Source of the DNA: Bacteroidales bacterium
Lineage (GTDB): Bacteria; Bacteroidota; Bacteroidia; Bacteroidales; Muribaculaceae
NCBI GenBank assembly: GCA_014800795.1
Contig: JAAVFL010000008.1
Location: 143,542 to 207,541 of the forward strand
DNA: 64,000 nucleotides
Reading direction: 5' to 3'
Shown piece after piece: positions 20,944-30,281 of this stretch. The notes beneath the pieces are model-generated. The model worked only from the letters and a program-made list of their open reading frames with translations. It had not been told where the DNA came from and did no database searches. Both the position numbers and the translations under genes were made by a program. Within the stretch, counting starts at the first letter, position 1. Each line of letters begins with the position of its first letter.

Positions 20944-20993
20944 TTGTTGTATTATGTTTTTGATATTAAATTTTCCGTATCTACGTTTTGCTA

Positions 20994-21509
20994 TCAGTTA
21001 CTGTAACCCAATTTCGCAAGAACTTCATTGCTTACGTCGATCCTCGGCGAGGCATATATTATGTTCGCCGATGAGGCCCGGTCGAAAATAGCCTGATAGC
21101 CACGCTCTTCCGACAGTTTCTTTACAGCATTGTAAACATCGTCCTGAATAGGCTTCATCAATGTCTGACGCTTTTTGTAAAGTTCACCCTCTGGACCGAA
21201 ATATTTGTAGCGAAGCTCCGTGGCCTCCTGTTCTTTGGCCACGATCTCACTCTCACGCTTCTTAACCTGCTCCTCTGTAAGAAACACCTTATCGGCAAGA
21301 TACTGCTTATACATCGTATCAGCCTCTTTACTCAGAGCCTCCACCTCCTTCTGCCAACGCTGCGAAAGCTGATTGAGCTGCTCATTAGCCATCTCGTACG
21401 ACGGAACATTCTTAAGTATGTATTCCATGTCGACCAGAGCGAACTTCTGGGCGGAGCCGGCAAAAGCAACCCCAAGCAGACAGAGGAGAGATAATAGTAT
21501 TTTTTTCAT
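20994..21509 (-). CDS. OmpH/Skp-family periplasmic chaperone, copy 2
   Basis: 171 residues. Signal peptide KKILLSLLCLLGVAFAGSAQ, then KFALVDMEYILKNVPSYEMA and a charged helical arm. It is clearly related in architecture to the neighbouring ompH gene but diverged in sequence, so this is an old duplication. It lies 82 bases after bamA. The tandem arrangement after bamA is familiar from Bacteroidetes. Confidence 0.9.
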   Translation of the reverse strand: MKKILLSLLCLLGVAFAGSAQKFALVDMEYILKNVPSYEMANEQLNQLSQRWQKEVEALSKEADTMYKQYLADKVFLTEEQVKKRESEIVAKEQEATELRYKYFGPEGELYKKRQTLMKPIQDDVYNAVKKLSEERGYQAIFDRASSANIIYASPRIDVSNEVLAKLGYSN

Positions 21510-21591
21510 ATCCGTATATATCTAAATTAAACCTGACTATACTATTATAGACGTTTGAACGCTCAAAAGGTTTAACACACGGTTTTGGCCA

Positions 21592-24246
21592 TCAGAACTC
21601 CTGACCCAGCACGAAGTGGAAGTGAGAGCCACCCTTCTGACCATACACGGTATCGAAACCATATGCCCAGTCGATACCCATCAGACCTACCATCGGGAGG
21701 AAAATACGGACACCTGCACCGGCGCTTCGCTTCAGATTGAACGGAGAGAAATCTTTTACCGCCGTCCATGCATTACCGCCTTCCGCGAACAGTAGACCGT
21801 AAATGGTGGTGGTGGGCTGCAACAGGAACGGGAAATGAAGTTCCATTCCGAAGCGTGTGTAGGCATAACCCTCCTTACCCCATGGCGTAAGAGCGCCGTT
21901 CTCATAACCGCGAAGGGCAATTGTTTCTGTAGCGTAAGTGTACGAACCGCTCATACCGTCGCCACCGACATAAAATGTTTCAAACGGCGACTTGAGCCAC
22001 TTGTTATAACTGCCAAGAATACCTATATCGGCTCGCGTCATCAACACCAGAGTCCATTTCCCGTCCGGATCGGTAAGCGGGGTGTAAGTACGCGATTTGA
22101 AACGCAACTTCCAGTATTCGATCCAACGATACATCTCCTTCTTCGAGGCTGTGGTATTTTCCTCTGCCAGCTTCTGCCAGTTTTTCTTTCCGAAGAGAGA
22201 AGCCGGAGGAGTGATCTGAAGATTAAGTGAGAATGAGGATCCCCTGCGGGTATAGAGCGGATTGTCGATGGAGTTGCGCTGCAGAGTCAGACCCAGCACA
22301 AGAGCATTCGACGTACCGTTGCTCATATAATAGAGATATTCCCAGTTCTTCAGGTAATACCAGTTGTAGCTGAGTTCGGTTGTAAAGGTAAAGTAGTCGT
22401 CGGGCCAGTTCAGACGCTTTCCGAATCCCACTGTGATACCTGCCATCTGAAGCACCTTATTGGGGTCGTATGCATTCTGAATTGAATTGGAATAGTAGTC
22501 GTTATAATAATTCGAGCCATAACCGTAGCCATATCCGTAGCCTCCATAGAGATAGGGATTCGACCAGTTGCTGTTGTAATACGACGAGTTCACACCGGTC
22601 TGACGGCTGTAGTATGCCGAAACCTGAAGAGAATTCGGACGCTTCCCGCCGAACCATGGGTCGAGGAACGACACTGAATACATCTGATAATACCGTGCGT
22701 TAGTCTGGGCGCTGATAGTGAATGTCTGACCTTCGCCCTGCGGAATCAATCCCCTGAATGAGCTGGGATTGAACAGGTTTCGCATCGAGAAGTTAGTAAA
22801 CTTCAGCGCCACCTTACCGATGATGCCGGTTTGCCCCCAACCGAGCGAGAATTCTATCTGGTCGTTGGCTTTCGATTCAAGATTGAAGGCAATATCCACC
22901 GTACCGTTATCCTGATTAGGCTGAACCTGCGGATCTATAGTTTCAGGATTGAAATGACCGGTCTGGGCAATCTCACGCGCCGAGCGGATAAGATCGCTCT
23001 TGCTGAAAAGTTCGCCCGGTTTCACACGCAATTCACGACGCACTACCTTTTCATACAATCGGTCGTTACCGTTGATCACCACTTTATTGACCCTCGCCTG
23101 CGGACCCTCGATCATACGGAGTTCAAGATCTACAGAATCACCGCGGATATTCTTTTCGATCGGTATAAGCTCATAGAACAGATAGCCGTTATCCATATAA
23201 GCGCTCGAAATCGCATCATCGTCTGTGTTCAATCGCTTGTCAAGCTCTTTCTGGTTGTACACCTGACCGGGCTTCATACCGAGTATATAGTTCAACTGGT
23301 CGGTAGTATATATGGTATTACCTACCCATGAGATATCGCTTATATAATATTTCTTCCCCTCCTCAAGAGTTATATACACGTCAACCTTGTTATCCTCATA
23401 GGGGACGACACTATCGCTCAATATTTTGGCATCACGATAGCCGAGCTCGTTGTACTTCTGTATAATACGGTTCAGGTCGTCCTGATAATCCTGCTCGACG
23501 AACTTTTTCTGACTGAAGAGTTTCAGCAGATTGCCACTTTCGTTCGTTTTCTTTATAACCCGCTTGAGTTTGCCGTCGGATAACACTTCGTTACCGTCGA
23601 TATATATCTTGTGAACCTTCATCTTGCCATGCTTGTCGACATGGATATTCACAATCATCTCATTCTTCTTCGAAAGATCCTCGCTAAGGGTTACCTTCAC
23701 ATCGGCGTTTCCGAAACCTTTCTCGGAATAATACTGCTTGATGATGGCAGTCGCACGGTTGACGACATTCTGCGTGATCTGGTTACCTACCATCAGTTGC
23801 AGACGCTTCTGTATCTCCTCACGCTCTCCTTTCTTCATTCCGCTGTAGCGAACCTCCGATATGCGGGGCTGGGTACGGATATTGATATTCAGCCATACCT
23901 TATCACCTACGATTTTGTCGATAAGAATCTGCGCCTGTGCAAACAGTCCCTGACGCATAAGGCGCTTCACGGCCGTTGTGATCTCGTCACCGGGAATTTC
24001 CAGCCGATCTCCCTTCTTCAGACCTGAATATCCTATGATTATATAATCCTCGTAGTTGTCGGCACCCGTCACACTGATATCGGCGATCTCATACTCCGAA
24101 GGCATACCGGTATATACTACCGGAGGATTATAGATGGTATCCGTGCGCTCCTGAGAACGAAGCACACCGGCTGAAAATACAAGAGAGACAAGAACTAAAA
24201 GCAGTTTTATTCGCATAACGTAACGGATAACGTTTTGTTGGTTCAT
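21592..24246 (-). CDS. bamA: Outer-membrane protein assembly factor BamA
   Basis: 884 residues. A signal peptide near residues 11-31 (RIKLLLVLVSLVFSAG) is followed by about five POTRA domains (roughly 45-470) and a C-terminal 16-strand Omp85 barrel ending HFHFVLGQEF. BamA inserts beta-barrel proteins into the outer membrane. The annotated start precedes the signal peptide by ten residues; an ATG at 24216 is equally plausible. One surface loop near residues 600-630 is made almost entirely of Gly, Tyr, Ser and Asn. Its neighbours uppS and the two ompH genes point to an envelope-biogenesis operon. Confidence 0.95.
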   Translation of the reverse strand: MNQQNVIRYVMRIKLLLVLVSLVFSAGVLRSQERTDTIYNPPVVYTGMPSEYEIADISVTGADNYEDYIIIGYSGLKKGDRLEIPGDEITTAVKRLMRQGLFAQAQILIDKIVGDKVWLNINIRTQPRISEVRYSGMKKGEREEIQKRLQLMVGNQITQNVVNRATAIIKQYYSEKGFGNADVKVTLSEDLSKKNEMIVNIHVDKHGKMKVHKIYIDGNEVLSDGKLKRVIKKTNESGNLLKLFSQKKFVEQDYQDDLNRIIQKYNELGYRDAKILSDSVVPYEDNKVDVYITLEEGKKYYISDISWVGNTIYTTDQLNYILGMKPGQVYNQKELDKRLNTDDDAISSAYMDNGYLFYELIPIEKNIRGDSVDLELRMIEGPQARVNKVVINGNDRLYEKVVRRELRVKPGELFSKSDLIRSAREIAQTGHFNPETIDPQVQPNQDNGTVDIAFNLESKANDQIEFSLGWGQTGIIGKVALKFTNFSMRNLFNPSSFRGLIPQGEGQTFTISAQTNARYYQMYSVSFLDPWFGGKRPNSLQVSAYYSRQTGVNSSYYNSNWSNPYLYGGYGYGYGYGSNYYNDYYSNSIQNAYDPNKVLQMAGITVGFGKRLNWPDDYFTFTTELSYNWYYLKNWEYLYYMSNGTSNALVLGLTLQRNSIDNPLYTRRGSSFSLNLQITPPASLFGKKNWQKLAEENTTASKKEMYRWIEYWKLRFKSRTYTPLTDPDGKWTLVLMTRADIGILGSYNKWLKSPFETFYVGGDGMSGSYTYATETIALRGYENGALTPWGKEGYAYTRFGMELHFPFLLQPTTTIYGLLFAEGGNAWTAVKDFSPFNLKRSAGAGVRIFLPMVGLMGIDWAYGFDTVYGQKGGSHFHFVLGQEF

Positions 24247-24302
24247 ATTTCTATCGGAGAGCGAGATATATTATAAAGGAGAGATTACATACATGGATTA
24301 AT

Positions 24303-25046
24303 TCAGGATCCTCGCACCTGCTCCCCCGTCAGACCGAAGCGCCGCTCCCGGTTACCGAACTGCGTCAAAGCCTCCATAAAATCAGCTTTGGTAAAATCCG
24401 GCCAAAAAACAGGCGTCATGTACAGTTCCGCATATGCTATCTGCCATAACAGGAAATTACTCACCCTCATGTCTCCGCCGGTACGTATCAGAAGATCCGG
24501 ATCTGGAATGGATGATGTTGATAGATACTTCTCTACTGTAGCTTCATCAACCACAGATGGATCTATTTTCCCCGCTGCCGCATCAATTGCTATACGTCTG
24601 GCAGCATCAGCTATTTCCCACCGCGCCGAATAGCTGAGAGCGAGATTCAGATTCAACCCGGTGCAATGCGACGTTTTCGCGATACATCCGCGCAAACGTT
24701 CAAGAGCCTCTATCGGCATTCGCTCCACATCACCTATCATCGTGAGCCGAACGTTATTCTTGATCAGATCAGGAGTTTCGCGCTCTATCGCAATACCGAT
24801 CAGATGCATCAGGGCATCGACCTCTTCTTTAGGACGGTTCCAGTTTTCAGTTGAGAACGCATAGAGAGTGAGAAAATCCACACCTGCCTCCGAGGCTGCC
24901 TCAGTGATGCGGCGCACCGTATTCACTCCCTCCACATGACCCTCCGAACGGTCAAGTCCGCGGGCCTGGGCCCAACGGCCATTCCCGTCCATGATTATTG
25001 CTACATGACGGGGAACTTTACGGTTGGTATTTTCGCTAGCGTTCAT
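24303..25046 (-). CDS. uppS: Isoprenyl transferase (undecaprenyl diphosphate synthase)
   Basis: 247 residues. The active-site run IIMDGNGRWAQARG holds the catalytic aspartate, and LYAFSTENWNRP, RTGGDMRVSNFLLWQIAYAE and FWPDF are all typical. It makes the C55 lipid carrier for peptidoglycan and O-antigen synthesis by adding isopentenyl units to farnesyl diphosphate. It starts 12 bases after the DUF6089-like gene and ends 56 bases before bamA. Confidence 0.96.
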   Translation of the reverse strand: MNASENTNRKVPRHVAIIMDGNGRWAQARGLDRSEGHVEGVNTVRRITEAASEAGVDFLTLYAFSTENWNRPKEEVDALMHLIGIAIERETPDLIKNNVRLTMIGDVERMPIEALERLRGCIAKTSHCTGLNLNLALSYSARWEIADAARRIAIDAAAGKIDPSVVDEATVEKYLSTSSIPDPDLLIRTGGDMRVSNFLLWQIAYAELYMTPVFWPDFTKADFMEALTQFGNRERRFGLTGEQVRGS

Positions 25047-25058
25047 TTTTCGTTCTGT

Positions 25059-25736
25059 TCAGTCCACATAATGGCAAGTCGCACACCGCTTGCCGAATTC
25101 ATATGTAAGCGATACGGAGATATTCGAATACCAGTCCGTATTTTTCAGGAAGGAGCTTTTAATCTGTTGAAGATCTGAAAGAGCCCCGTCCACATGATCG
25201 GAAAAGACTTTTGTCATCGTAAATTCAATTCCGAGATTCCATCTCTCCCTGAGCTTATACTTTAAACCCGCTCCCATAGGAATATTGAATCCTAAATTCG
25301 ACTCCCCCTCGCAGGTCGCAAGTGTGACACCGATTCCCAATGTAAGATATGGACTCCAACGGCGGAGTTTCTTATACGTCTCACCTATCCCGTAGCTGAA
25401 AAAGTTAAATTCTATTCTTCCACCCAGATCATACGCCGTAGACTTGAATGAATACTCTCTGTTTTCGGGAAGCACATCGTCCATACCAGATGTATCGCCA
25501 CTTAACGAATGTACATTCAGCAGCGTTCTGACAGCCCATCGGGCATCGGGAAGATAACGGAACGATACCCCTCCCGAAAAACCGGGATGCGAAAATATAC
25601 TGGCGGAAGCATCTCCGAGATAACCCGCCATGCCGATCTGACCGCCTATGTCAAATTTATATGTCTCTTCCTGCGCTGAAAGCCGTGAGGCTCCCAGAGC
25701 AAGCATCAGACATAGCATTGCGAGTAATCTTCTCAT
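25059..25736 (-). CDS. DUF6089-like outer-membrane beta-barrel protein
   Basis: 225 residues with a signal peptide (RRLLAMLCLMLALGASRLSAQ). Alternating hydrophobic strands (FDIGGQIGMAGYLGD, YDLGGRIEFNFFSYG, SPYLTLGIGVTLA, GAGLKYKLRERWNLGIEF) indicate a small eight-stranded barrel. The unusual C-terminus RCATCHYVD has a CxxCH motif, the sequence of a c-type haem site, but it lies at the extreme end and there is no other cytochrome feature, so haem binding is doubtful. The position before uppS-bamA is familiar from Bacteroidetes and suggests an envelope role. Confidence 0.75.
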   Translation of the reverse strand: MRRLLAMLCLMLALGASRLSAQEETYKFDIGGQIGMAGYLGDASASIFSHPGFSGGVSFRYLPDARWAVRTLLNVHSLSGDTSGMDDVLPENREYSFKSTAYDLGGRIEFNFFSYGIGETYKKLRRWSPYLTLGIGVTLATCEGESNLGFNIPMGAGLKYKLRERWNLGIEFTMTKVFSDHVDGALSDLQQIKSSFLKNTDWYSNISVSLTYEFGKRCATCHYVD

Positions 25737-25781
25737 ATTATGATCAAATTCCTTACTTAATTCTATAAAGGTGCGACACCT

Positions 25782-27296
25782 TTACTGAAGCGGACGGAAG
25801 CGAAGGCTATTCACCACTCCACGCCTGATTTTAGGCTGCAACTTCCCATTACGGTCAATACCTCCCATGAGATACAGATAAGGACAATCCCAGGATGTGA
25901 TAGGTGTGACAGCACGGGAGACCGGGCTAAACGACTGAACTAACGGCAGCTCCTGCCATCCTATACCTCGCGACGTATACTCATCACCTACGGAAAGCGT
26001 GGTGTCAAACACAAGCAGATCGGCATTATACATGCCGGGAATAGACTTCGGAAGCTGGAGATCATCATATGCCTTACGCCAGTTCATTCCGTAATCACGT
26101 GATATATAAACTTCGCGACTTACGGTCATTCCATCCTTTGCATCATACTGATTGCCTCCAATGGCAAGTATCACCTCGCTATGCTTGATCGTCCACGACA
26201 ATGTATCTGTCTCCGCCACCGTATATTTTGAAACCGCATAGCCTTCACCGGCAGGCAGATTCCCGGAGAGCTTCACCCACGAATTACCATCGAACGCCCA
26301 TGTGGCGCCTGTGAATTCCCCTTCCATATTTCTACCGCCGAAAGTCATGATCTGCGGAGAGGAAGACCACTTCGAGTCAAACGTCACACATCCCGAATTA
26401 CCCGCCACAGGAAAATCCGCATCTATCTGCTCTGCTGGATAATTCCCGTCGGGGAAGAAAGCATGATAACAGTTCCCGTCGGGAGATTCCTTCACTCCGA
26501 GAAGAATATCTCCATATGATCCGGTTATGCTGCGCCACGTCTCGTTACATGCGGTCCAGTTCACACCATCCGCACTCTGCAGCAGGTTTCCGCCGGCAAG
26601 AATATACAACTGATTATCCGTGGCTGTAAACGTGCGCACATCCGTATCGGATGGAAGGCTTACAGCTACTTTACTCCATTGATTAGCGAACGGGTCATCG
26701 CTTACAGCCATACAGAACGCATCACCGTCTGTAGTGAGGCAATAAGCTTTGTCGGCCATGCGCACACTCTTCTGGGACACCGGAACATCAAAAACCGTTG
26801 GAAGCTGAGCCTCGTTCACAGAAGCCCAATAAAGACTGTCGGGCGACAACTGGTGAACGTTTACATATATTTTATAATTGCGTGAATATTCTCCGTCACC
26901 CGATACTATTTTCAGATCAACAGCGCCGCGAGAAAAATCTATCTTTTCATTCGGAGATGTAATATAGTCTATTTCTTCCACACCATCTTCACCGGGTGAG
27001 CTGATAATCAACTGATCACACAGATCTGACGTAATTGTCACAGCAAGTTCATTAACCTTTGTCCCATACGGAAGGGAGTCTGCATTGAATATGCGTGAGT
27101 TTACCAAGTCGATAGTAAAAAACACTGAATCAAGGTTATTCAGAATATCATCGTCCTCCTGCAGCGAGAATCCGGTTATCGCTACACCACTGTAGTCAAT
27201 CATTTCATACTCGTAATCATCATCCGAGTTGCATGATGCAACAGAAAGCAGACCCGCGATAAGCGGTATAATAAATATGCTTTTTTTCGTAATCAT
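25782..27296 (-). CDS. DUF6242-like lipoprotein with kelch/BNR-type propeller
   Basis: 504 residues. The signal peptide ends at the lipobox SVASC, so the mature protein starts at Cys23 and is probably outer-membrane anchored. Residues to about 150 form a bacterial-Ig-like region. The rest contains repeated propeller blades with aromatic and Asp-box-like turns (SADGVNWTACN, SRDYGMNWRKAYDD, TFGGRNMEG, LMGGIDRNGK). The function is unknown. It appears to be the first gene of the uppS-bamA-ompH operon. Confidence 0.7.
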   Translation of the reverse strand: MITKKSIFIIPLIAGLLSVASCNSDDDYEYEMIDYSGVAITGFSLQEDDDILNNLDSVFFTIDLVNSRIFNADSLPYGTKVNELAVTITSDLCDQLIISSPGEDGVEEIDYITSPNEKIDFSRGAVDLKIVSGDGEYSRNYKIYVNVHQLSPDSLYWASVNEAQLPTVFDVPVSQKSVRMADKAYCLTTDGDAFCMAVSDDPFANQWSKVAVSLPSDTDVRTFTATDNQLYILAGGNLLQSADGVNWTACNETWRSITGSYGDILLGVKESPDGNCYHAFFPDGNYPAEQIDADFPVAGNSGCVTFDSKWSSSPQIMTFGGRNMEGEFTGATWAFDGNSWVKLSGNLPAGEGYAVSKYTVAETDTLSWTIKHSEVILAIGGNQYDAKDGMTVSREVYISRDYGMNWRKAYDDLQLPKSIPGMYNADLLVFDTTLSVGDEYTSRGIGWQELPLVQSFSPVSRAVTPITSWDCPYLYLMGGIDRNGKLQPKIRRGVVNSLRFRPLQ

Positions 27297-27376
27297 ATCG
27301 GCATTTTTGCCTTTAACTTAATTGTGATACTTGCGGCTTTAACGCAAAGGAGCGCGATGCCACGGCTTTCAAACTG

Positions 27377-27384
27377 CAAAGTTA
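27377..27384 (-). promoter_or_regulatory. Probable -7 box of the DUF6242-bamA-ompH operon
   Basis: TAACTTTG on the minus strand matches TAnnTTTG and lies about 80 bases before the first gene. No exact -33 TTTG was found at 19-21 bases. The rest of the 232-base gap up to ribD shows nothing else recognisable. Confidence 0.45.
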
Positions 27385-27528
27385 ACAAGTTTTTGTCAAC
27401 TTTCACCTAAAACCAAATGAAAATCGTGGTAATCCCTCTGCTTTGGAACAACAAAATTATAATTAATACTGTTACACACCAATTCTTGCAGACTGTTTTA
27501 AATAATTTTTGGTTTATTTTCAATGGAT

Positions 27529-28638
27529 TTAGAGATCCCGAAAATCTACATTCCGCTTCCGAAGATAAAAATTGAGCCTGCTGCCATCCACTATCGAACT
27601 TGACTTCAGCATATAGCCCGGAAGTACCGGCGCTTGACATCTACCTTTCTCACCAAGCTCGATATTTTCAGCAACCTCCTCGCGGGCGGCATCCCATAAT
27701 CCTGCTTCAATCAAGCTATTGAGAAATGTCGGACCGGCTTCCACCAACACAGAGCTTACCCCCTCCTCACAATAGAGATACCTGAAAATAGCCGGAAGAT
27801 TGTCATAGCAGCCTTCTGTTATCACCCTGCCGGGTCCTAAACCACGCAAATCAGCCTCAAGACCACTTTCTGCCATACTGCCCGCTTCTGCGGGTACGGG
27901 GCGGAACACCGCATGATTCATCCCGCACCTCTTTCTCAGATCAAGGATATAACGCGATGGCTGGCGTCCGTACCATCCTCTTACCGTCAGGCGACAATCG
28001 TCAGCCTCTACTGTAGACGCAGTTGTGAGAACTGCATCGTGAAGTGAGCGCAACTGCATAGTCATCACACCTGTCATGTTACCGGAGAACCGGTAAGGGG
28101 ACGGCGACGTTTCCGTACGCCGGTGATCCATGAAACCATCGGCGCTACAAGCCCATTTCAATGTGATCCACGGTCGCCCGAGCAATTGCGATGTAAAAAA
28201 ACGCCGGTTCAGATTGCGTGCCTCCTGCTGAAGCATACCGGTCTCAACCTCTACTCCCCCCTCACGGAGCATAGCTATACCTTTTCCGGCTACTTTAGGA
28301 TTAGGATCAAGGGTGGCAACCACTACCCTGGGAATCCCGGTGCGTAATATAAGTTCGGCACACGGTGGAGTTTTCCCGTAATGTGAACATGGCTCCAGCG
28401 TCACATACATCGTACTTTGCGTCAGCAACGATCTGTCGGCCTCCCTCACAGATGCCACGGCGTTTACCTCAGCATGCCCGAGTCCCCTCACACAGTGCCA
28501 CCCCTCACCTATCACTCTCCCGTCCGGAGACACTATCACCGCACCCACCATCGGATTTGGAGAAGCGCCCCCTCTTCCGTTCAGCGCAAGCTGCAGCGCC
28601 CGTCTCATATATTTTGTATCCATCTCACTATCTATCAT
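27529..28638 (-). CDS. ribD: Bifunctional riboflavin biosynthesis protein (deaminase/reductase)
   Basis: 369 residues. The N-terminal deaminase domain has the zinc ligands H55 (GHAEVNA), C84 and C93 (EPCSHYGKTPPC), with E57 as proton shuttle. The C-terminal reductase domain starts at RPWITLKWACSADGF. The enzyme deaminates and reduces the pyrimidine intermediate of riboflavin synthesis. The start codon overlaps the stop of the preceding GHL10-like gene as ATGA, which supports this start and coupled translation. No other rib gene is present here. Confidence 0.93.
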   Translation of the reverse strand: MIDSEMDTKYMRRALQLALNGRGGASPNPMVGAVIVSPDGRVIGEGWHCVRGLGHAEVNAVASVREADRSLLTQSTMYVTLEPCSHYGKTPPCAELILRTGIPRVVVATLDPNPKVAGKGIAMLREGGVEVETGMLQQEARNLNRRFFTSQLLGRPWITLKWACSADGFMDHRRTETSPSPYRFSGNMTGVMTMQLRSLHDAVLTTASTVEADDCRLTVRGWYGRQPSRYILDLRKRCGMNHAVFRPVPAEAGSMAESGLEADLRGLGPGRVITEGCYDNLPAIFRYLYCEEGVSSVLVEAGPTFLNSLIEAGLWDAAREEVAENIELGEKGRCQAPVLPGYMLKSSSIVDGSRLNFYLRKRNVDFRDL

Positions 28639-30266
28639 TTATCCGGTTCCAGCACCACTGCATCCCATTCATTACCGAAACGGTCGTAGAGGGCCACCGC
28701 ATACCAATGTTTCCCCATTTTATCCGCAGCCAGTTCCAACGAATTACCGTATGTGATACCAATTATATATTGTGAATCGAAGTTGCGCCCGTTCTCGGCA
28801 AGAGCGTCAAGAAGCGTCACCTCCTCCGGAACCGCATAAACTACATATCGCATATTCTCAACAGGAGGCCAGCTCAATATGCCGTCCGTAAGTCCGATTT
28901 TCCTCACGGTGCCGGGATTCTTTGCATCTTTCCATCTGATCGGAGGCATAAGAGCCGGATAGCGGTAGCATCCCGCTATCAGATAGTCGCCCAAACCCTT
29001 CATCTTTTTACCTGTAAGATGAGCTGTTGAATAAAAGATGCTCCCCGCATGCTCCTGAGCAGAATGTCTGCGGTTTATACCAACCTGAAAGCTCTGTTCC
29101 TCCCAAGCCTGTTCACACTCAGGAAGAACCCCTACGTTCTGGCTCGGATAACAGTCGCGGCCGAAACGCTCCGCTACCGTCCCCCACCACCGAGAAAGGG
29201 GTTCATACGGATTCGTCGCATGATCCGAGGCCCAGTAAAGCTGAGGAGATACATAGTCAACAGTTCCCTCGGCAAGCCACTGCAAAGGATCGCAATATAT
29301 GCGGTCGTACATCCAGTCTTTACCGAAATCAGGCGCATCAAGTCCATATTTACGGCATGCTACACCATTGCCGCCGGCCACACCGGCCGGGCTGATACCG
29401 AATCTCACCCACGGGCGTTCGCTGTCGATCATATTCTTTACATCGGCCACCGTCCGCGCTACATTATCGCGTCGCCAGTCGGCCTGACTCATCGCTTCAC
29501 CACTCCCTTTATACCGCGTCCGATAGTTCTGATACTCCGTGAGATCATAACCGTTGCCAATCGGTAGTCCGTCCGGATAGAAATAGTCGTCGAACACAAG
29601 CCCGTCAACATCATATTTCGTGATAATCTCACGACACACCTCCACAATATGTTTCCGTGCTTCGGGATTTCCCGGATCAAGAACACTCACCGTGCTGCTT
29701 TTCTGCCCTTTTGCCGCAGGCTTACGCCATGTCATGGTCCACCCCTTGGCTGCCGGATCAAAATATCCGCTCCCGGAAGCTACTTTTGCACGCGGAGGAA
29801 CAGCGCCGTTCGACAATCGGTAGGGGTTCACCCACGCATGCAGCTCCATACCTCTTTTATGCGCCTCGTCCACTGCAAACGCCAGAGGATCCCAACCCTT
29901 GACTGGGGCCTCGCCACGCATACCGGTCAGATATTGACTCCACGGCTCAAAAGAGGATGCATACATCGCATCACCCATCGACCTGACCTGAAACATCACG
30001 GCATTTATACCCGCATTTTTCAAGATATCCAGAATCTTTATCAGCTCCCGACGCTGTTCATCGGCTACAGCCACGGTAGCTCCCTGTCTGGAAGGCCAGT
30101 CAATACCATACACCGATGCGAGCCATGCGCCCCGCATCTCATGTTTGGGGACATGGGTTGACTCTTCAGCTAGCGGAACCGGCCCGGCGCTTAAAGATAT
30201 GCCACATACACACACCACTGCAAATATCCAGGTTCTGATCAGACTAATTTCCAACCGATGTTTCAT
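28635..30266 (-). CDS. GHL10-type glycoside hydrolase-like protein (family 10-like), secreted
   Basis: 543 residues. A hydrophobic export signal lies at residues 10-27 (RTWIFAVVCVCGISLSAG). The GHL10 barrel follows: MRGAWLASVYGIDWPS, INAVMFQVRSMGDAMY, GMELHAWVNPYRLS, VDGLVFDDYFYP and YVSPQLYWASD. The last ~90 residues look like a fibronectin-like domain. Members of this family are thought to act on cell-wall or surface glycans, but the substrate is uncertain. It follows the alpha-2-macroglobulin gene by 15 bases and overlaps ribD by four bases. Confidence 0.85.
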   Translation of the reverse strand: MKHRLEISLIRTWIFAVVCVCGISLSAGPVPLAEESTHVPKHEMRGAWLASVYGIDWPSRQGATVAVADEQRRELIKILDILKNAGINAVMFQVRSMGDAMYASSFEPWSQYLTGMRGEAPVKGWDPLAFAVDEAHKRGMELHAWVNPYRLSNGAVPPRAKVASGSGYFDPAAKGWTMTWRKPAAKGQKSSTVSVLDPGNPEARKHIVEVCREIITKYDVDGLVFDDYFYPDGLPIGNGYDLTEYQNYRTRYKGSGEAMSQADWRRDNVARTVADVKNMIDSERPWVRFGISPAGVAGGNGVACRKYGLDAPDFGKDWMYDRIYCDPLQWLAEGTVDYVSPQLYWASDHATNPYEPLSRWWGTVAERFGRDCYPSQNVGVLPECEQAWEEQSFQVGINRRHSAQEHAGSIFYSTAHLTGKKMKGLGDYLIAGCYRYPALMPPIRWKDAKNPGTVRKIGLTDGILSWPPVENMRYVVYAVPEEVTLLDALAENGRNFDSQYIIGITYGNSLELAADKMGKHWYAVALYDRFGNEWDAVVLEPDK

Positions 30267-30281
30267 ATATCTAATATCAGT

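Noticed and set aside
25059-25100. c-type haem site (CxxCH) at the end of the DUF6089-like protein
   Set aside because: The motif lies in the last nine residues after the final barrel strand, with no cytochrome fold or maturation genes nearby; probably chance.
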